Both the position numbers and the translations under genes were made by a program. Below are positions 1-8,892 of a stretch of DNA of 38,057 bases, one piece after another. Each line of letters opens with the position of its first letter. Within the stretch, counting starts at the first letter, position 1. A model generated the notes under the pieces. The model did no database searches, was not told where the DNA came from, and saw only the letters and a list, made by a program, of their open reading frames with translations. Source of the DNA: Lutibacter sp. (GTDB taxonomy: Bacteria > Bacteroidota > Bacteroidia > Flavobacteriales > Flavobacteriaceae); NCBI RefSeq assembly GCF_013139515.1, contig NZ_WTAR01000120.1, forward strand, positions 1 through 38,057. Reading direction: 5' to 3'.

Positions 1-371
1 ATACCACCTCCAACATCGATAGTTTTTGGAACATTCTTAACCTGTGTCAATGCGAATTGAGCTGTATCAATAAATTGAATTAACGCTTCTCCATCTGCAG
101 TATATTTTCCTGTTACTTTTTTATGTGCCACTTCAGCATCACGAAGTAATTTCAGATTCTCAATTACCTTAGCATATTTAATCTTTTTCTCTTTGTTAAA
201 TTGTACAGGTTTTTGTATTTCAAAGTTTATTTTGTAAACTAACAATGCCGCTAGAGCAATTAATATAATCGAAATAATCCAATGAAATTTCCTTGGAATA
301 AAATTAACAATAGCGTATGCTAAAAAACCAGTAACTGCAATACTAGCAATTATAATCAAAAATGTTATCAT
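1..371 (-). CDS. Small membrane protein, truncated by window edge
   Basis: An open frame runs from an ATG at 371 to the left edge without a stop, so only the N-terminal 123 or so residues are visible. The start reads MITFLIIIASIAVTGF. Two hydrophobic segments (about residues 1-24 and 29-48) flank a short basic turn (PRKFHW). They are followed by a soluble, lysine-rich helical stretch and a part reading ALIQFIDTAQF. A -7 element (TAGATTTG, 406 to 399) sits just upstream on the same strand, which supports the start. I do not recognise a named family. It resembles conserved flavobacterial envelope proteins with a short N-terminal anchor and a cytoplasmic or periplasmic tail. It is divergent from the helicase gene at 475. 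Confidence 0.7.
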   Translation of the reverse strand, partial: MITFLIIIASIAVTGFLAYAIVNFIPRKFHWIISIILIALAALLVYKINFEIQKPVQFNKEKKIKYAKVIENLKLLRDAEVAHKKVTGKYTADGEALIQFIDTAQFALTQVKNVPKTIDVGGG

Positions 372-398
372 TTGTATTTGTCTTTTTATGTGATTACG

Positions 399-406
399 CA
401 AATCTA
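399..406 (-). promoter_or_regulatory. Bacteroidetes -7 promoter element
   Basis: On the minus strand the bases read TAGATTTG, an exact match to TAnnTTTG, 28 bases before the ATG at 371. No convincing -33 TTTG was found at the expected distance. Confidence 0.5.
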
Positions 407-451
407 CAAATTTTTTTTAATGAGAAAAACTTTTCAGCATAAATCAATTTG

Positions 452-459
452 TATATTTG
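452..459 (+). promoter_or_regulatory. Bacteroidetes -7 promoter element for the helicase gene
   Basis: TATATTTG matches TAnnTTTG exactly and lies 15 bases before the ATG at 475, which implies a very short leader of about 10 bases. Together with the element at 399-406 it makes the 372-474 gap a divergent promoter region. Confidence 0.5.
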
Positions 460-474
460 AATTTTATTTGAAAT

Positions 475-1899
475 ATGACAAAAAATGCGCCAGAATTTTA
501 TCAAGATATACTAAAAAAGTTTCCTTTTGAACCAACTGCGTCACAAGATATGTTGCTTGAAAAACTGTCAAACTTTATTTTTGACACTAATAAAGATGCC
601 CTTTTTTTAATAAAAGGGTATGCAGGTACTGGTAAAACAACATCAATTAGTACTGTTGTAAATAATTTATGGAATGCTGGCAAAAAGGCTGTTTTATTGG
701 CGCCAACTGGTAGAGCTGCTAAAGTTATTTCTAGTTATTCTAAGAAACAGGCGTTTACAATTCATAAAAAAATATATTTTCCAAAGAAAAATAAAGGAGG
801 CGGCGTAGATTTTACGCTTCAAACAAATAAACATACAAATACATTGTTTATAGTTGATGAGGCTTCCATGATTCCAGATTCACCTTCAGCATCAAAATTA
901 TTTGAAAATGGATCTTTATTAGATGATTTAATTTCATACGTTTATTCAGGTGCTAATTGTAAGCTTATTTTAATAGGTGATACAGCTCAACTTCCACCAG
1001 TAAAGTTAGATATAAGTCCAGCACTTGATTCTCATAAGTTGGCTTTAAACTATAATAAGGATGTTGTTGAAATAGAATTAAGTGAAGTGATGCGTCAACA
1101 CGCAGATTCTGGAATTTTAATAAACGCCACTGAATTACGTTTAATATTAGCAAATAATGGGTTTCATAATTTTCAGTTTCAATTAGGCTTTCCAGATTTA
1201 ATTCGATTAATTGATGGATATGATATTGAAGATGCAATAAATTCAGCGTATGATAATATTGGAGTAGAAGATACCGCTTTTATTGTGCGTTCAAATAAAC
1301 GCGCAAATCAATATAATAAGCAAATAAGGCAAAAAATTAGAGGTCAGGAAAATGAAATTTCTACCGGAGATTTTGTAATGGTTGTGAAAAATAATTATTT
1401 CTGGCTAAAAGATTCAAGTGAAGCAGGCTTTATTGCCAATGGTGATATTTGTGAAATTTTAGAAATTTTTAATACTAAAGAATTATACGGATTTAGGTTT
1501 GCGGAAGTTAAATTAAGAATGATTGATTATCCAAATCAAAAACCATTTGAAACTGTTTTATTATTAGATACACTTGCCTCTGAAACACCATCATTATCAT
1601 ACGAAGATTCAAATAAGTTATACCAAGAGGTGGGTAAAGATTTTGCACACGAAAGTTCTAAATATAAGCAGTTACTGGCAATTAAAAAAAGTAAATATTT
1701 TAACGCATTACAAGTTAAATTCTCGTACGCAGTAACCTGTCATAAATCACAAGGTGGACAATGGAAAACAGTGTTTATTGAGCAGCCGTATTTACCTGAC
1801 GGGCAAAATATAGATTATTTGCGTTGGCTGTACACTGCACTTACAAGAGCGCAAGAAAAAGTCTTTTTAATTGGTTTTAAAGATGATTTTTTTAACTAA
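475..1899 (+). CDS. RecD-like superfamily 1 DNA helicase (AAA family ATPase)
   Basis: A 474-residue SF1B helicase of the RecD/Dda type, expected to unwind DNA 5'-3' with ATP. Motifs appear in order: Walker A GYAGTGKTT at residues 48-56 (K54), GRAAK, Walker B IVDEAS with D128-E129, motif III LIGDTAQLPPV, motif V VTCHKSQGGQW, and motif VI YTALTRAQEKV near the C-terminus. It lacks the N-terminal extension of true RecD and RecD2, and no recB or recC lies nearby. It is therefore a stand-alone helicase of the kind often labelled exodeoxyribonuclease V subunit in flavobacteria. The ATG at 475 follows a -7 element. It is probably monocistronic, since a separate promoter precedes the next gene. Confidence 0.9.
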   Translation: MTKNAPEFYQDILKKFPFEPTASQDMLLEKLSNFIFDTNKDALFLIKGYAGTGKTTSISTVVNNLWNAGKKAVLLAPTGRAAKVISSYSKKQAFTIHKKIYFPKKNKGGGVDFTLQTNKHTNTLFIVDEASMIPDSPSASKLFENGSLLDDLISYVYSGANCKLILIGDTAQLPPVKLDISPALDSHKLALNYNKDVVEIELSEVMRQHADSGILINATELRLILANNGFHNFQFQLGFPDLIRLIDGYDIEDAINSAYDNIGVEDTAFIVRSNKRANQYNKQIRQKIRGQENEISTGDFVMVVKNNYFWLKDSSEAGFIANGDICEILEIFNTKELYGFRFAEVKLRMIDYPNQKPFETVLLLDTLASETPSLSYEDSNKLYQEVGKDFAHESSKYKQLLAIKKSKYFNALQVKFSYAVTCHKSQGGQWKTVFIEQPYLPDGQNIDYLRWLYTALTRAQEKVFLIGFKDDFFN

Positions 1900-1988
1900 A
1901 AAAAGAGTTTTTTGTGTTAATTAGCATAAATTTTTATTAAAATTATACAAGTCTTCAAAAATAAAAGATTATTTGTTAACAAATAAAC

Positions 1989-1996
1989 TACTTTTG
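1989..1996 (+). promoter_or_regulatory. Bacteroidetes -7 promoter element for ptrB
   Basis: TACTTTTG is an exact TAnnTTTG match 20 bases before the ATG at 2017. No -33 element at the usual 19-20 base spacing was obvious. Confidence 0.55.
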
Positions 1997-2016
1997 CGCC
2001 CTAGAAATTATTTAGA

Positions 2017-4083
2017 ATGATAAAAAACAATATAAAAGCTCCAAAAGCTACAAAAATTGAGCATAAATTAGAAATTCATGACGATGTAAGAATTGATAAT
2101 TATTATTGGTTAAATGAAAGAGAGAATCCTAAAGTTGTAGATTATTTAACTACTGAAAATGAATATTATAGTAAAATAACAGCACATACAAATCAATTTC
2201 AAGAAGATTTATTTGAAGAGATGAAATCTCGGATTAAAGAAGATGACGAGTCTGTTCCCTATAAAAAAAATAATTATTTTTATATTACTAGGTTTGAAAC
2301 TGGTAAGCAATATCCCATTTATCTTCGAAAAAAAGATAGTTTAAATGCGAAAGAAGAAATTATGTTTGATGTAAATAAACTTGCAGAAGAACATAGTTAT
2401 TTCAAACTCTCAGGATTATCAGTAAGTCCAAATAATAAAATTGTTTCATTTGGAATAGATACTGTTAGTAGAGGACAATATACGTTACAGTTTAAAAACC
2501 TAGAAACTGGTGAAATTTACGAAGATAAAATTGAAAACACCACCGGAAATGCATCTTGGGCAAGTGACAATAAAACTATTTTTTACACACTAAAAAATCC
2601 GGTAACATTACGAAGTGAAAAAATTATTAGGCACGTTCTAGGTTCAGATTCAGCAAATGACATAGAAATTTATGTTGAAGAAGAAGAAGCGTTTAGCACA
2701 TTTGTTTATAGAACTAAATCTAAAAAATATATAATTATAGGTTCTACAAGTACAGTTTCTTCTGAATATAGAATTTTAGAAGCTGATAATCCAACAGGTG
2801 ATTTCAGAATATTTCAGCAAAGAGAACGTGATTTAGAGTACAGTATAGCGCATTATAATAATTCATTTTACATATTAACAAATAAAGACAAAGCCACAAA
2901 TTTTAAGTTAATGAAAACTTCAGAAGAGAAGACATTAAAAGAAAATTGGTTTGATGTTATTGCGCATAGAGATGATGTTTTGTTAGAAGATATTTCAATT
3001 TTTAAAGATTTTTTAGTTCTTGAAGAAAGAACAAATGGATTGACCAAAATTAGAATTATGCGTTGGGATGAATCAGAAGATTTTTATTTGCCTTTTAGTG
3101 AAGAAACATATTCAGCAGGTGTTTATTACAATCCTGAATTTGATACAAATTGTATTCGTTATGCATATAATTCTATGACTACTCCAAGCTCAGTCATTGA
3201 TTTTAATGTAAACACAAAAACAAAAGAAGTAAAAAAAGAGCAACAAGTATTAGGAGGTAAATTTAATAAAGAAAATTATAAAAGTGAACGATTATGGGCA
3301 ACTGCTAGTGATGGAACTAAAATTCCAATATCATTAGTTTATCATAAAAACACAGCGCTTACAGAAAAAACACCATTACTTTTATACGGTTATGGTTCTT
3401 ACGGAATTACTATAGATGCTGGATTTAGTACAACTCGTTTAAGTTTGTTAGATAGAGGCTATGTATTTGCAATTGCACATGTGAGAGGAAGTGAATACTT
3501 AGGAAGAAAATGGTATGAAGACGGGAAATTATTAGCCAAAAAAAATACATTCACAGATTTTATTGATTGTGCTAAATTTTTAATTGAAAAAAATTATACA
3601 TCAGCAAAACATATATATGCAAGTGGAGGATCGGCTGGTGGTTTATTAATGGGAGCTGTAATTAATATGAGTCCAAATTTATTTAATGGGGTTTTAGCAT
3701 CTGTACCTTTTGTAGATGTTGTAACAACTATGTTAGATGATAGCATACCGCTAACAACTGGAGAATATGATGAATGGGGAAATCCAAATACTAAAGAATA
3801 TTACGAATATATGAAGTCATATTCACCGTATGATAACGTAATAGAACAAAAATATCCTAATTTGTTAATTACAACAGGAATAAATGATTCTCAAGTGCAG
3901 TATTTTGAGCCAGCAAAGTGGGTTGCTAAGCTAAGAGAATTAAAAAAAGATAAAAATATTTTACTAATGCATATTAACATGGATGCAGGTCACGGTGGGG
4001 CTTCAGGAAGATTTGATTCTTTAAAAGAAGTGGCAAGAGATTATAGTTTTATATTAGATTTAGAAGGTTGCATAAAAATTTAA
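2017..4083 (+). CDS. ptrB: Oligopeptidase B (S9 prolyl oligopeptidase family)
   Basis: This 688-residue serine peptidase cleaves short peptides after basic residues. The N-terminal part (about 1-405) is a beta-propeller that screens substrate size. The C-terminal part is an alpha/beta hydrolase. The catalytic triad can be read directly: S539 in ASGGSAGG, D624 in GINDSQVQYFEPAKW, and H659 in DAGHGG. The segment EYLGRKWYEDGKL ahead of the serine is typical of oligopeptidase B and prolyl oligopeptidase. Length matches the family (about 680-710). No signal peptide is visible, so a cytoplasmic location is likely. It has its own promoter, and the next gene has another, so it is probably a single-gene unit. 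Confidence 0.92.
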   Translation: MIKNNIKAPKATKIEHKLEIHDDVRIDNYYWLNERENPKVVDYLTTENEYYSKITAHTNQFQEDLFEEMKSRIKEDDESVPYKKNNYFYITRFETGKQYPIYLRKKDSLNAKEEIMFDVNKLAEEHSYFKLSGLSVSPNNKIVSFGIDTVSRGQYTLQFKNLETGEIYEDKIENTTGNASWASDNKTIFYTLKNPVTLRSEKIIRHVLGSDSANDIEIYVEEEEAFSTFVYRTKSKKYIIIGSTSTVSSEYRILEADNPTGDFRIFQQRERDLEYSIAHYNNSFYILTNKDKATNFKLMKTSEEKTLKENWFDVIAHRDDVLLEDISIFKDFLVLEERTNGLTKIRIMRWDESEDFYLPFSEETYSAGVYYNPEFDTNCIRYAYNSMTTPSSVIDFNVNTKTKEVKKEQQVLGGKFNKENYKSERLWATASDGTKIPISLVYHKNTALTEKTPLLLYGYGSYGITIDAGFSTTRLSLLDRGYVFAIAHVRGSEYLGRKWYEDGKLLAKKNTFTDFIDCAKFLIEKNYTSAKHIYASGGSAGGLLMGAVINMSPNLFNGVLASVPFVDVVTTMLDDSIPLTTGEYDEWGNPNTKEYYEYMKSYSPYDNVIEQKYPNLLITTGINDSQVQYFEPAKWVAKLRELKKDKNILLMHINMDAGHGGASGRFDSLKEVARDYSFILDLEGCIKI

Positions 4084-4093
4084 AAAAAATTAT

Positions 4094-4101
4094 TAAATTT
4101 G
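4094..4101 (+). promoter_or_regulatory. Bacteroidetes -7 promoter element for the PLP synthase gene
   Basis: TAAATTTG matches TAnnTTTG exactly, 10 bases after the ptrB stop and 65 bases before the ATG at 4167. The implied leader is about 60 bases. Confidence 0.55.
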
Positions 4102-4166
4102 CACGTTATACAATATTATTCATAATTCATTTTTGAATATCTCATTATTGAATTAAACTTTAAAAA

Positions 4167-5204
4167 ATGACTAAAAATACAGGTATAAGTAACAACATTT
4201 TAGACCTTATTGGTAATACGCCATTAATTAAGTTAAACAAAATCACTAAGAACCTTATTGGTAATTTTTATGTAAAGTACGAAGGATTTAATCCTGGACA
4301 TTCTATGAAAGATAGAATTGCTATGCATATTATTGAAGAAGCCGAAAGACAAGGCGTGTTAAAAAAAGGAAGTACAATTATTGAGACTACTTCAGGTAAC
4401 ACAGGATTTAGTATTGCTTTGGTAAGTATTATAAAAGGATATAAATGCATATTGGCTGTTAATTCTAAAGCTTCATCAGGAAAAATAAACATGTTGAAAG
4501 CTATGGGTGCAAAAGTATATGTTTGTCCAGCACATGTTGCAGCAGATGATCCAAGATCATACTATGAAGTTGCTAAAAGATTGCATGCAGAAACTGCAAA
4601 TTCAGTTTATATCAATCAGTATTTTAATAAATTAAACTTAGATGCTCATTACAATTCAACGGGCCCAGAAATTTGGAAACAAACAAATGGTGAAGTTACG
4701 CATCTAATAGCAGCAAGTGGTACAGGAGGTACAATTTCAGGAGTTTCAAAATATTTAAAAGAACAAAATCCAAGCATTAAAACATTGGGTGTTGATGCTT
4801 TTGGTTCAATTTTAAAGAAATTTCACGAAACAAAAGAGTTCGATAAAAATGAAATTTATCCTTATAGAATTGAAGGTTTAGGTAAAAACTTAATTCCAAC
4901 AGCTACAGATTTTGATGTAATTGATGTTTTTGAAAAAGTAACTGATGAATCTGCTGCACATAGAGCAAGAGAATTAGCGCTTACTGAAGGGTTATTTACA
5001 GGTTACACAAGTGGAGCAGTAGTACAAGCAGCAATACAATATGCAGAAAAAGGCTTTTTTGATGAAAATTCAAAAGTAGTGCTAATATTACCAGATCACG
5101 GTTCTCGCTATATGGAAAAAATATATAGTGATGATTGGATGAAAGAACAAGGTTTTTTTGACACTCAAAAGCAAGGGCATTTAGAAGTAGAGTATATAAA
5201 ATAA
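4167..5204 (+). CDS. CBS/cysteine-synthase-fold PLP enzyme, probable cysteate synthase
   Basis: A 345-residue fold-type II PLP enzyme. The opening [13 protein letters not shown], the PLP lysine K48 in HSMKDR, the substrate loop TSGNTG (75-80) and the phosphate-binding SGTGGTISG near 183 are all present. The segment around [13 protein letters not shown] resembles cystathionine beta-synthase more than CysK, but there are no C-terminal CBS domains. On sequence alone it could be a cysteine synthase, a CBS or a cysteate synthase. I favour cysteate synthase (O-phosphoserine plus sulfite to cysteate) because the next gene looks like the acyltransferase that condenses cysteate with a fatty acyl group in Bacteroidetes sulfonolipid synthesis. 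A strong terminator and a new promoter separate the two genes, so they are neighbours but not simply co-transcribed. Confidence 0.75.
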   Translation: MTKNTGISNNILDLIGNTPLIKLNKITKNLIGNFYVKYEGFNPGHSMKDRIAMHIIEEAERQGVLKKGSTIIETTSGNTGFSIALVSIIKGYKCILAVNSKASSGKINMLKAMGAKVYVCPAHVAADDPRSYYEVAKRLHAETANSVYINQYFNKLNLDAHYNSTGPEIWKQTNGEVTHLIAASGTGGTISGVSKYLKEQNPSIKTLGVDAFGSILKKFHETKEFDKNEIYPYRIEGLGKNLIPTATDFDVIDVFEKVTDESAAHRARELALTEGLFTGYTSGAVVQAAIQYAEKGFFDENSKVVLILPDHGSRYMEKIYSDDWMKEQGFFDTQKQGHLEVEYIK

Positions 5205-5227
5205 ATAGAATAACCTACATATTTAAA

Positions 5228-5263
5228 AGAGGCTAAAAATCAATTTTTAGCCTCTTTTTTTTT
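5228..5263 (+). terminator. Rho-independent terminator after the PLP synthase
   Basis: A perfect 12-bp stem (AGAGGCTAAAAA at 5228-5239 with TTTTTAGCCTCT at 5244-5255) has a 4-base loop and is followed by a T tract to 5263. It lies 24 bases past the stop at 5204. Confidence 0.88.
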
Positions 5264-5275
5264 GTATAATTAACA

Positions 5276-5307
5276 TTTGATTAGCATAAAAAAAATACCG
5301 TACTTTG
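5276..5307 (+). promoter_or_regulatory. Probable promoter of the acyltransferase gene
   Basis: TTTG (5276-5279) lies 20 bases before GTACTTTG (5300-5307). This fits the Bacteroidetes TTTG-N19-TAnnTTTG layout, with departures at the first two bases of the -7 box. The ATG at 5361 follows 53 bases later. Confidence 0.45.
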
Positions 5308-5360
5308 CAGTCTTAAATAAATGTAACTAAAAAATACATTTTGCCATAAATAATTAAAGA

Positions 5361-6608
5361 ATGAAAGATATATTTGAAAGAATAATAAAGGATAAAGGCC
5401 CATTAGGTAAGTGGGCAAAACAAGCTGAAGGGTATTATGTTTTTCCAAAATTAGAAGGTGAAATTTCTAATAGAATGAAATTTAATGGTAAAGAAGTAAT
5501 TACTTGGAGTATTAATGATTACTTAGGTTTAGCAAATCATCCAGAGGTTAGAAAAGCGGATGCTGAAGCAGCTGCAGATTATGGAATGGCGTACCCAATG
5601 GGTGCAAGAATGATGTCTGGACATACAAAATACCACGAACAATTAGAAGAAGAATGTGCTAAGTTTGTTGAAAAAGAAGCAGCGTATTTAGTGAATTTCG
5701 GATACCAAGGAATGGTATCAGCAATTGATGCTTTAGTAACGAAGCACGATGTAATTGTTTATGATATTGATTCTCACGCTTGTATTATTGATGGTGTTAG
5801 ATTACATCACGGTAAAAGATTTACATACCAACATAATGATATTGAAAGTTTAGAAAAAAACTTACAAAGAGCAACAAAAAATGCAGAAGAGACAGGTGGT
5901 GGGATTCTTGTAATTTCTGAAGGCGTTTTTGGAATGCGTGGTGAACAAGGAAAATTAAAGGAAATAGTTGAATTAAAAAGTAAATTTAATTTTAGATTAT
6001 TAGTTGATGATGCTCATGGGTTTGGAACTTTAGGCGAAAATGGAAAAGGAACAGGTGTAGAACAAGGAGTACAAGATGATATAGATGTGTATTTTGCTAC
6101 TTTCGCAAAATCAATGGCTGGTATTGGAGCATTTTTTGCTGCAGATAAAGATATTATTCAGTATTTACAGTATAATATGCGTTCTCAAATGTTTGCAAAG
6201 TCTTTGCCAATGCCAATGGTAAAAGGTGCTTTAAAGCGTTTAGATATGCTTAGAACAATGCCTGAACTTAAGCAGAAACTTTGGGAAAATGTGAATGCTT
6301 TACAAAATGGATTAAAAGATAATGGTTTTAATATTGGTAAAACAAATACCTGTGTAACTCCAGTATTTTTAGAAGGTGATATTCCAGAAGCAATGGCAAT
6401 GGTAAATGATTTGAGAGAAAATTACGGTATATTTTGTTCAATAGTTGTGTATCCTGTAATTCCAAAAGGATTGATAATATTAAGACTAATACCAACTACA
6501 ACTCATACGTTAGAAGATGTTAAAGTGACTATAGAATCTTTTTCAGCAATGCGCGCTAAACTTGAAAAAGGGATTTATAAACGCTTAGCTGAAGCTATAA
6601 TGAAATAA
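5361..6608 (+). CDS. PLP alpha-oxoamine synthase, probable cysteate fatty acyltransferase (sulfonolipid/capnine synthesis)
   Basis: A 415-residue fold-type I enzyme of the KBL/AONS/serine palmitoyltransferase family, which joins an amino acid to an acyl thioester with loss of CO2. The PLP lysine is K250 in TFAKSMAGIGAF. D216 and H219 of VDDAHGFG hold the cofactor ring. WSINDYLGLANHP near residue 50 is the usual substrate-binding start. Family members in flavobacteria are often annotated as glycine C-acetyltransferase or 8-amino-7-oxononanoate synthase, but no bio or kbl/tdh genes lie here. Homologues in Flavobacterium johnsoniae and Alistipes (SulA) have been shown to use cysteate to make the sulfonolipid base capnine, needed for efficient gliding in the former. 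The preceding PLP synthase supports that reading. Serine palmitoyltransferase remains the main alternative. Confidence 0.78.
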   Translation: MKDIFERIIKDKGPLGKWAKQAEGYYVFPKLEGEISNRMKFNGKEVITWSINDYLGLANHPEVRKADAEAAADYGMAYPMGARMMSGHTKYHEQLEEECAKFVEKEAAYLVNFGYQGMVSAIDALVTKHDVIVYDIDSHACIIDGVRLHHGKRFTYQHNDIESLEKNLQRATKNAEETGGGILVISEGVFGMRGEQGKLKEIVELKSKFNFRLLVDDAHGFGTLGENGKGTGVEQGVQDDIDVYFATFAKSMAGIGAFFAADKDIIQYLQYNMRSQMFAKSLPMPMVKGALKRLDMLRTMPELKQKLWENVNALQNGLKDNGFNIGKTNTCVTPVFLEGDIPEAMAMVNDLRENYGIFCSIVVYPVIPKGLIILRLIPTTTHTLEDVKVTIESFSAMRAKLEKGIYKRLAEAIMK

Positions 6609-6630
6609 ATTAAAATTATTTTAATTAATA

Positions 6631-6660
6631 AAACCTTTTAGACTTTCTAAAAGGTTTTTT
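6631..6660 (+). terminator. Rho-independent terminator after the acyltransferase gene
   Basis: A perfect 12-bp stem (AAACCTTTTAGA at 6631-6642, TCTAAAAGGTTT at 6646-6657) with a 3-base loop runs into a T tract, 22 bases after the stop. Confidence 0.85.
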
Positions 6661-6794
6661 GTTTTTACTAAAGGTCTTAAAACTTAAAGTATTCGTAAAG
6701 ACACTAAAAAAATAAACCAATTAATAAGCTATAAATTTTACCATGAAATTTTAGTTAATTTCACGTATATTCGCAATTCATAAACTATTATTAA

Positions 6795-8153
6795 TTGAAG
6801 CTTAAAAAGTACACTTCCGAATTTAAAAACAATCTAAAATTAGCAACTCCAATTATGATGGGCTCATTGGGTCATCTACTTGTAGGATTAATTGATGATA
6901 TTATGGTTGGAAGGCTAGGACCTGTTGAATTAGCAGCAACTTCACTTGGAAATAGTTTAATTTTTATAGCACTTTCTATTGGTATTGGTTTTTCGTTTGC
7001 AATTACACCATTAATTGCTGAATCTGATGGTGAAGGAAATAAAGAAAAAGGTAGAAGTATTTTTCAGCATGGAATTATATTAATGACTATTCTAGGAATT
7101 GCTGTTTTTATAATGTTGCTTTTAATTAAGCCTATTTTATATCATTTAGATCAGCCAGATGAAGTAGTTGCTTTAGCAATTCCATATTATGAAATTGTAG
7201 CAATATCTATGATCCCATTAATGATTTTTCAAGGCTTGAAACAATTTACTGATGGTTTATCTGAAACAAAATATGCGATGTATGCCACAATATTAACCAA
7301 TATTGTAAATGTATTATTAAACTTTGCTTTAATTTATGGCTATTGGATTTTTCCTAGATTAGAGATTGTGGGTGCTGCACTTGGAACATTGTTTTCAAGA
7401 GTTGTAATGGTAGTTTTTCTTTTTGTTGTACTTCAGAAGAAAGAAAAATTTGCGATGTACATGAAACGCTTACAACTTCATGAATTACAAAAAAAAGTAT
7501 TTAAAAAAATAATATCGCTTGGTTTTCCAACAGCCCTGCAAATGTTGTTTGAAGTAGGCTTATTTACAGCTTCTGTTTTATTGGCAGGAACTTTAGGTGC
7601 TTTACCTCAGGCGGCGAATCAAATAGCGTTAAAATTAGCGTCAACAACGTTTATGATAGCAGTTGGTATAGGTGTTGCTTCAACTGTGAGAGTAGGAAAC
7701 CAAAAAGGATTAAAAAATTATGTTGAGTTAAAACGAATTGCCTTTTCAAATTTTCTGCTAATTTTAATTATAATGTTTGCTTTTTCAATTGGGTTTGTGG
7801 TTTTAAAAGATACTTTGCCTTTACTGTTTACCAATAATTTGGAAGTAATAGCAATGGCTTCAAGCTTATTAGTTGTTGCAGGATTGTTTCAGCTTTCAGA
7901 TGGTTTACAAGCAGTTATTTTAGGTGGATTAAGAGGCTTGCAAGATGTAAAATGGCCATCAATATTATCATTTATTGCCTACTGGATTATAGGTTTTCCA
8001 ATTTGTTATTTTTTGGGAAAAGAAGATGCTTTGGGAACTTTAGGTATTTGGATTGGACTATTAACTGCTTTAACGAGCTCAGCTATAATGCTATTTTTTA
8101 GATTTAATTATTTGTCGAATAAATTAATAAAAGAAAAAAATGAACTTACCTAA
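6795..8153 (+). CDS. MATE family multidrug efflux transporter
   Basis: A 452-residue integral membrane protein with about 12 hydrophobic segments in the two-bundle arrangement of MATE exporters (NorM/DinF type), which use Na+ or H+ gradients to expel cationic compounds. Family signatures include ATPIMMGSLGHLLVGLIDDIMVG at the first helix (shown only to locate it, residues 18-40), and VGAALGTLFSR and QAANQIALK later. The start is TTG at 6795 (MKLKKYTSEFKNN); no upstream in-frame ATG fits. A weak -7 element (TATATTCG, 6766-6773, one mismatch) lies 21 bases before it. The gene overlaps the next by 14 bases. The substrate cannot be inferred. Confidence 0.9.
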   Translation: MKLKKYTSEFKNNLKLATPIMMGSLGHLLVGLIDDIMVGRLGPVELAATSLGNSLIFIALSIGIGFSFAITPLIAESDGEGNKEKGRSIFQHGIILMTILGIAVFIMLLLIKPILYHLDQPDEVVALAIPYYEIVAISMIPLMIFQGLKQFTDGLSETKYAMYATILTNIVNVLLNFALIYGYWIFPRLEIVGAALGTLFSRVVMVVFLFVVLQKKEKFAMYMKRLQLHELQKKVFKKIISLGFPTALQMLFEVGLFTASVLLAGTLGALPQAANQIALKLASTTFMIAVGIGVASTVRVGNQKGLKNYVELKRIAFSNFLLILIIMFAFSIGFVVLKDTLPLLFTNNLEVIAMASSLLVVAGLFQLSDGLQAVILGGLRGLQDVKWPSILSFIAYWIIGFPICYFLGKEDALGTLGIWIGLLTALTSSAIMLFFRFNYLSNKLIKEKNELT

Positions 8154-8370
8154 ATTTTTAATAGGAGATAACACTGAATACAATTCAGCAATATTTGTTA
8201 TCCATACAGAATTTCCAAGATTCATCATTAATTTAGTTGATGATGAAATTGAATGGCTTGAAGATTTTGATGGTGCAGATCAAGAAGAATTAGAAACACA
8301 AGTTGCTGTACTTATTGAAGAAACTTCAGCTTTTTATGATAGTGAAATGGAGAGTTATAAGGAAGACTAA
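8140..8370 (+). CDS. Small acidic conserved protein of unknown function
   Basis: This 76-residue protein is rich in Asp and Glu, especially in its second half (WLEDFDGADQEELE and the C-terminal ESYKED). No membrane segment, signal peptide or metal motif is visible. It starts with ATG inside the last codons of the MATE gene (14-base overlap), so the two are almost certainly translationally coupled. I recognise the general type as a short conserved flavobacterial protein but know no function. Confidence 0.72.
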   Translation: MNLPKFLIGDNTEYNSAIFVIHTEFPRFIINLVDDEIEWLEDFDGADQEELETQVAVLIEETSAFYDSEMESYKED

Positions 8371-8379
8371 ATAATTATT

Positions 8380-8883
8380 TTATTCATCGTTATTTAATAA
8401 GCTAAACGCTTGTCCAACCCAATCGTCACGCTCAATTCTACCTGGAAAAAACTTTATTAATTCAGTTACTTTAACAATATCTTTACTGTTAAAATTACTA
8501 ATTTGTTTGAAAGTGAAAATTTCAATATTGTTTAAATTCTTTTCAATTGAAGTGCCAATTCCCTTAATTAATTGCAAATCATCTTTATTTTGTAAGGTTG
8601 CAATTCCAATTCTACTAAAATTTAATCCTTCATGAGTATCTACAGGCACCGTTTTTATCATTTCTTTGCCGCCACGTTCAAATGTTTTGGTAGCTCTAAT
8701 TTTTGAAATGTCATCATTAAGGTTTAATTCTTCATGCGTGTAGAAATCTACTGATTTATTTCCTTTCTTAGTTGTTTTACTAAAACGACCAAAATAAAGT
8801 CCAATTAAAAAAGTGCCCAACATCCAGCAAAAAATTTCAATTAAATGGATTATGTGAACGTCAGAAAATATTGATAAATGCAT
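8380..8883 (-). CDS. Membrane-anchored protein with helix-hairpin-helix (H3TH-like) domain
   Basis: A 167-residue protein. One N-terminal hydrophobic segment (about residues 10-30, FCWMLGTFLIGLYFGRF) is followed by a variable linker. The C-terminal domain (about 100-167) contains DDLQLIKGIGTSIEKNLN and FTFKQISNFN. This KGIG pattern is typical of the H3TH/helix-hairpin-helix domain of COG3743 proteins (described as flap-endonuclease-like, with no nuclease active site visible here). The start is 9 bases beyond the stop of the OmpA-family gene upstream, so they form an operon. A non-specific nucleic-acid-binding or structural role is possible; the function is unknown. Confidence 0.8.
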   Translation of the reverse strand: MHLSIFSDVHIIHLIEIFCWMLGTFLIGLYFGRFSKTTKKGNKSVDFYTHEELNLNDDISKIRATKTFERGGKEMIKTVPVDTHEGLNFSRIGIATLQNKDDLQLIKGIGTSIEKNLNNIEIFTFKQISNFNSKDIVKVTELIKFFPGRIERDDWVGQAFSLLNNDE

Positions 8884-8892
8884 AGATATAAG

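Noticed and set aside
1900-1930. Terminator after the helicase gene
   Set aside because: Only an A6/GAG/T6 pairing with no GC stem; too weak to call.
5361-6608. Glycine C-acetyltransferase or 8-amino-7-oxononanoate synthase
   Set aside because: Family-level match only; no tdh or bio genes nearby, and the neighbouring PLP synthase fits cysteate chemistry better.
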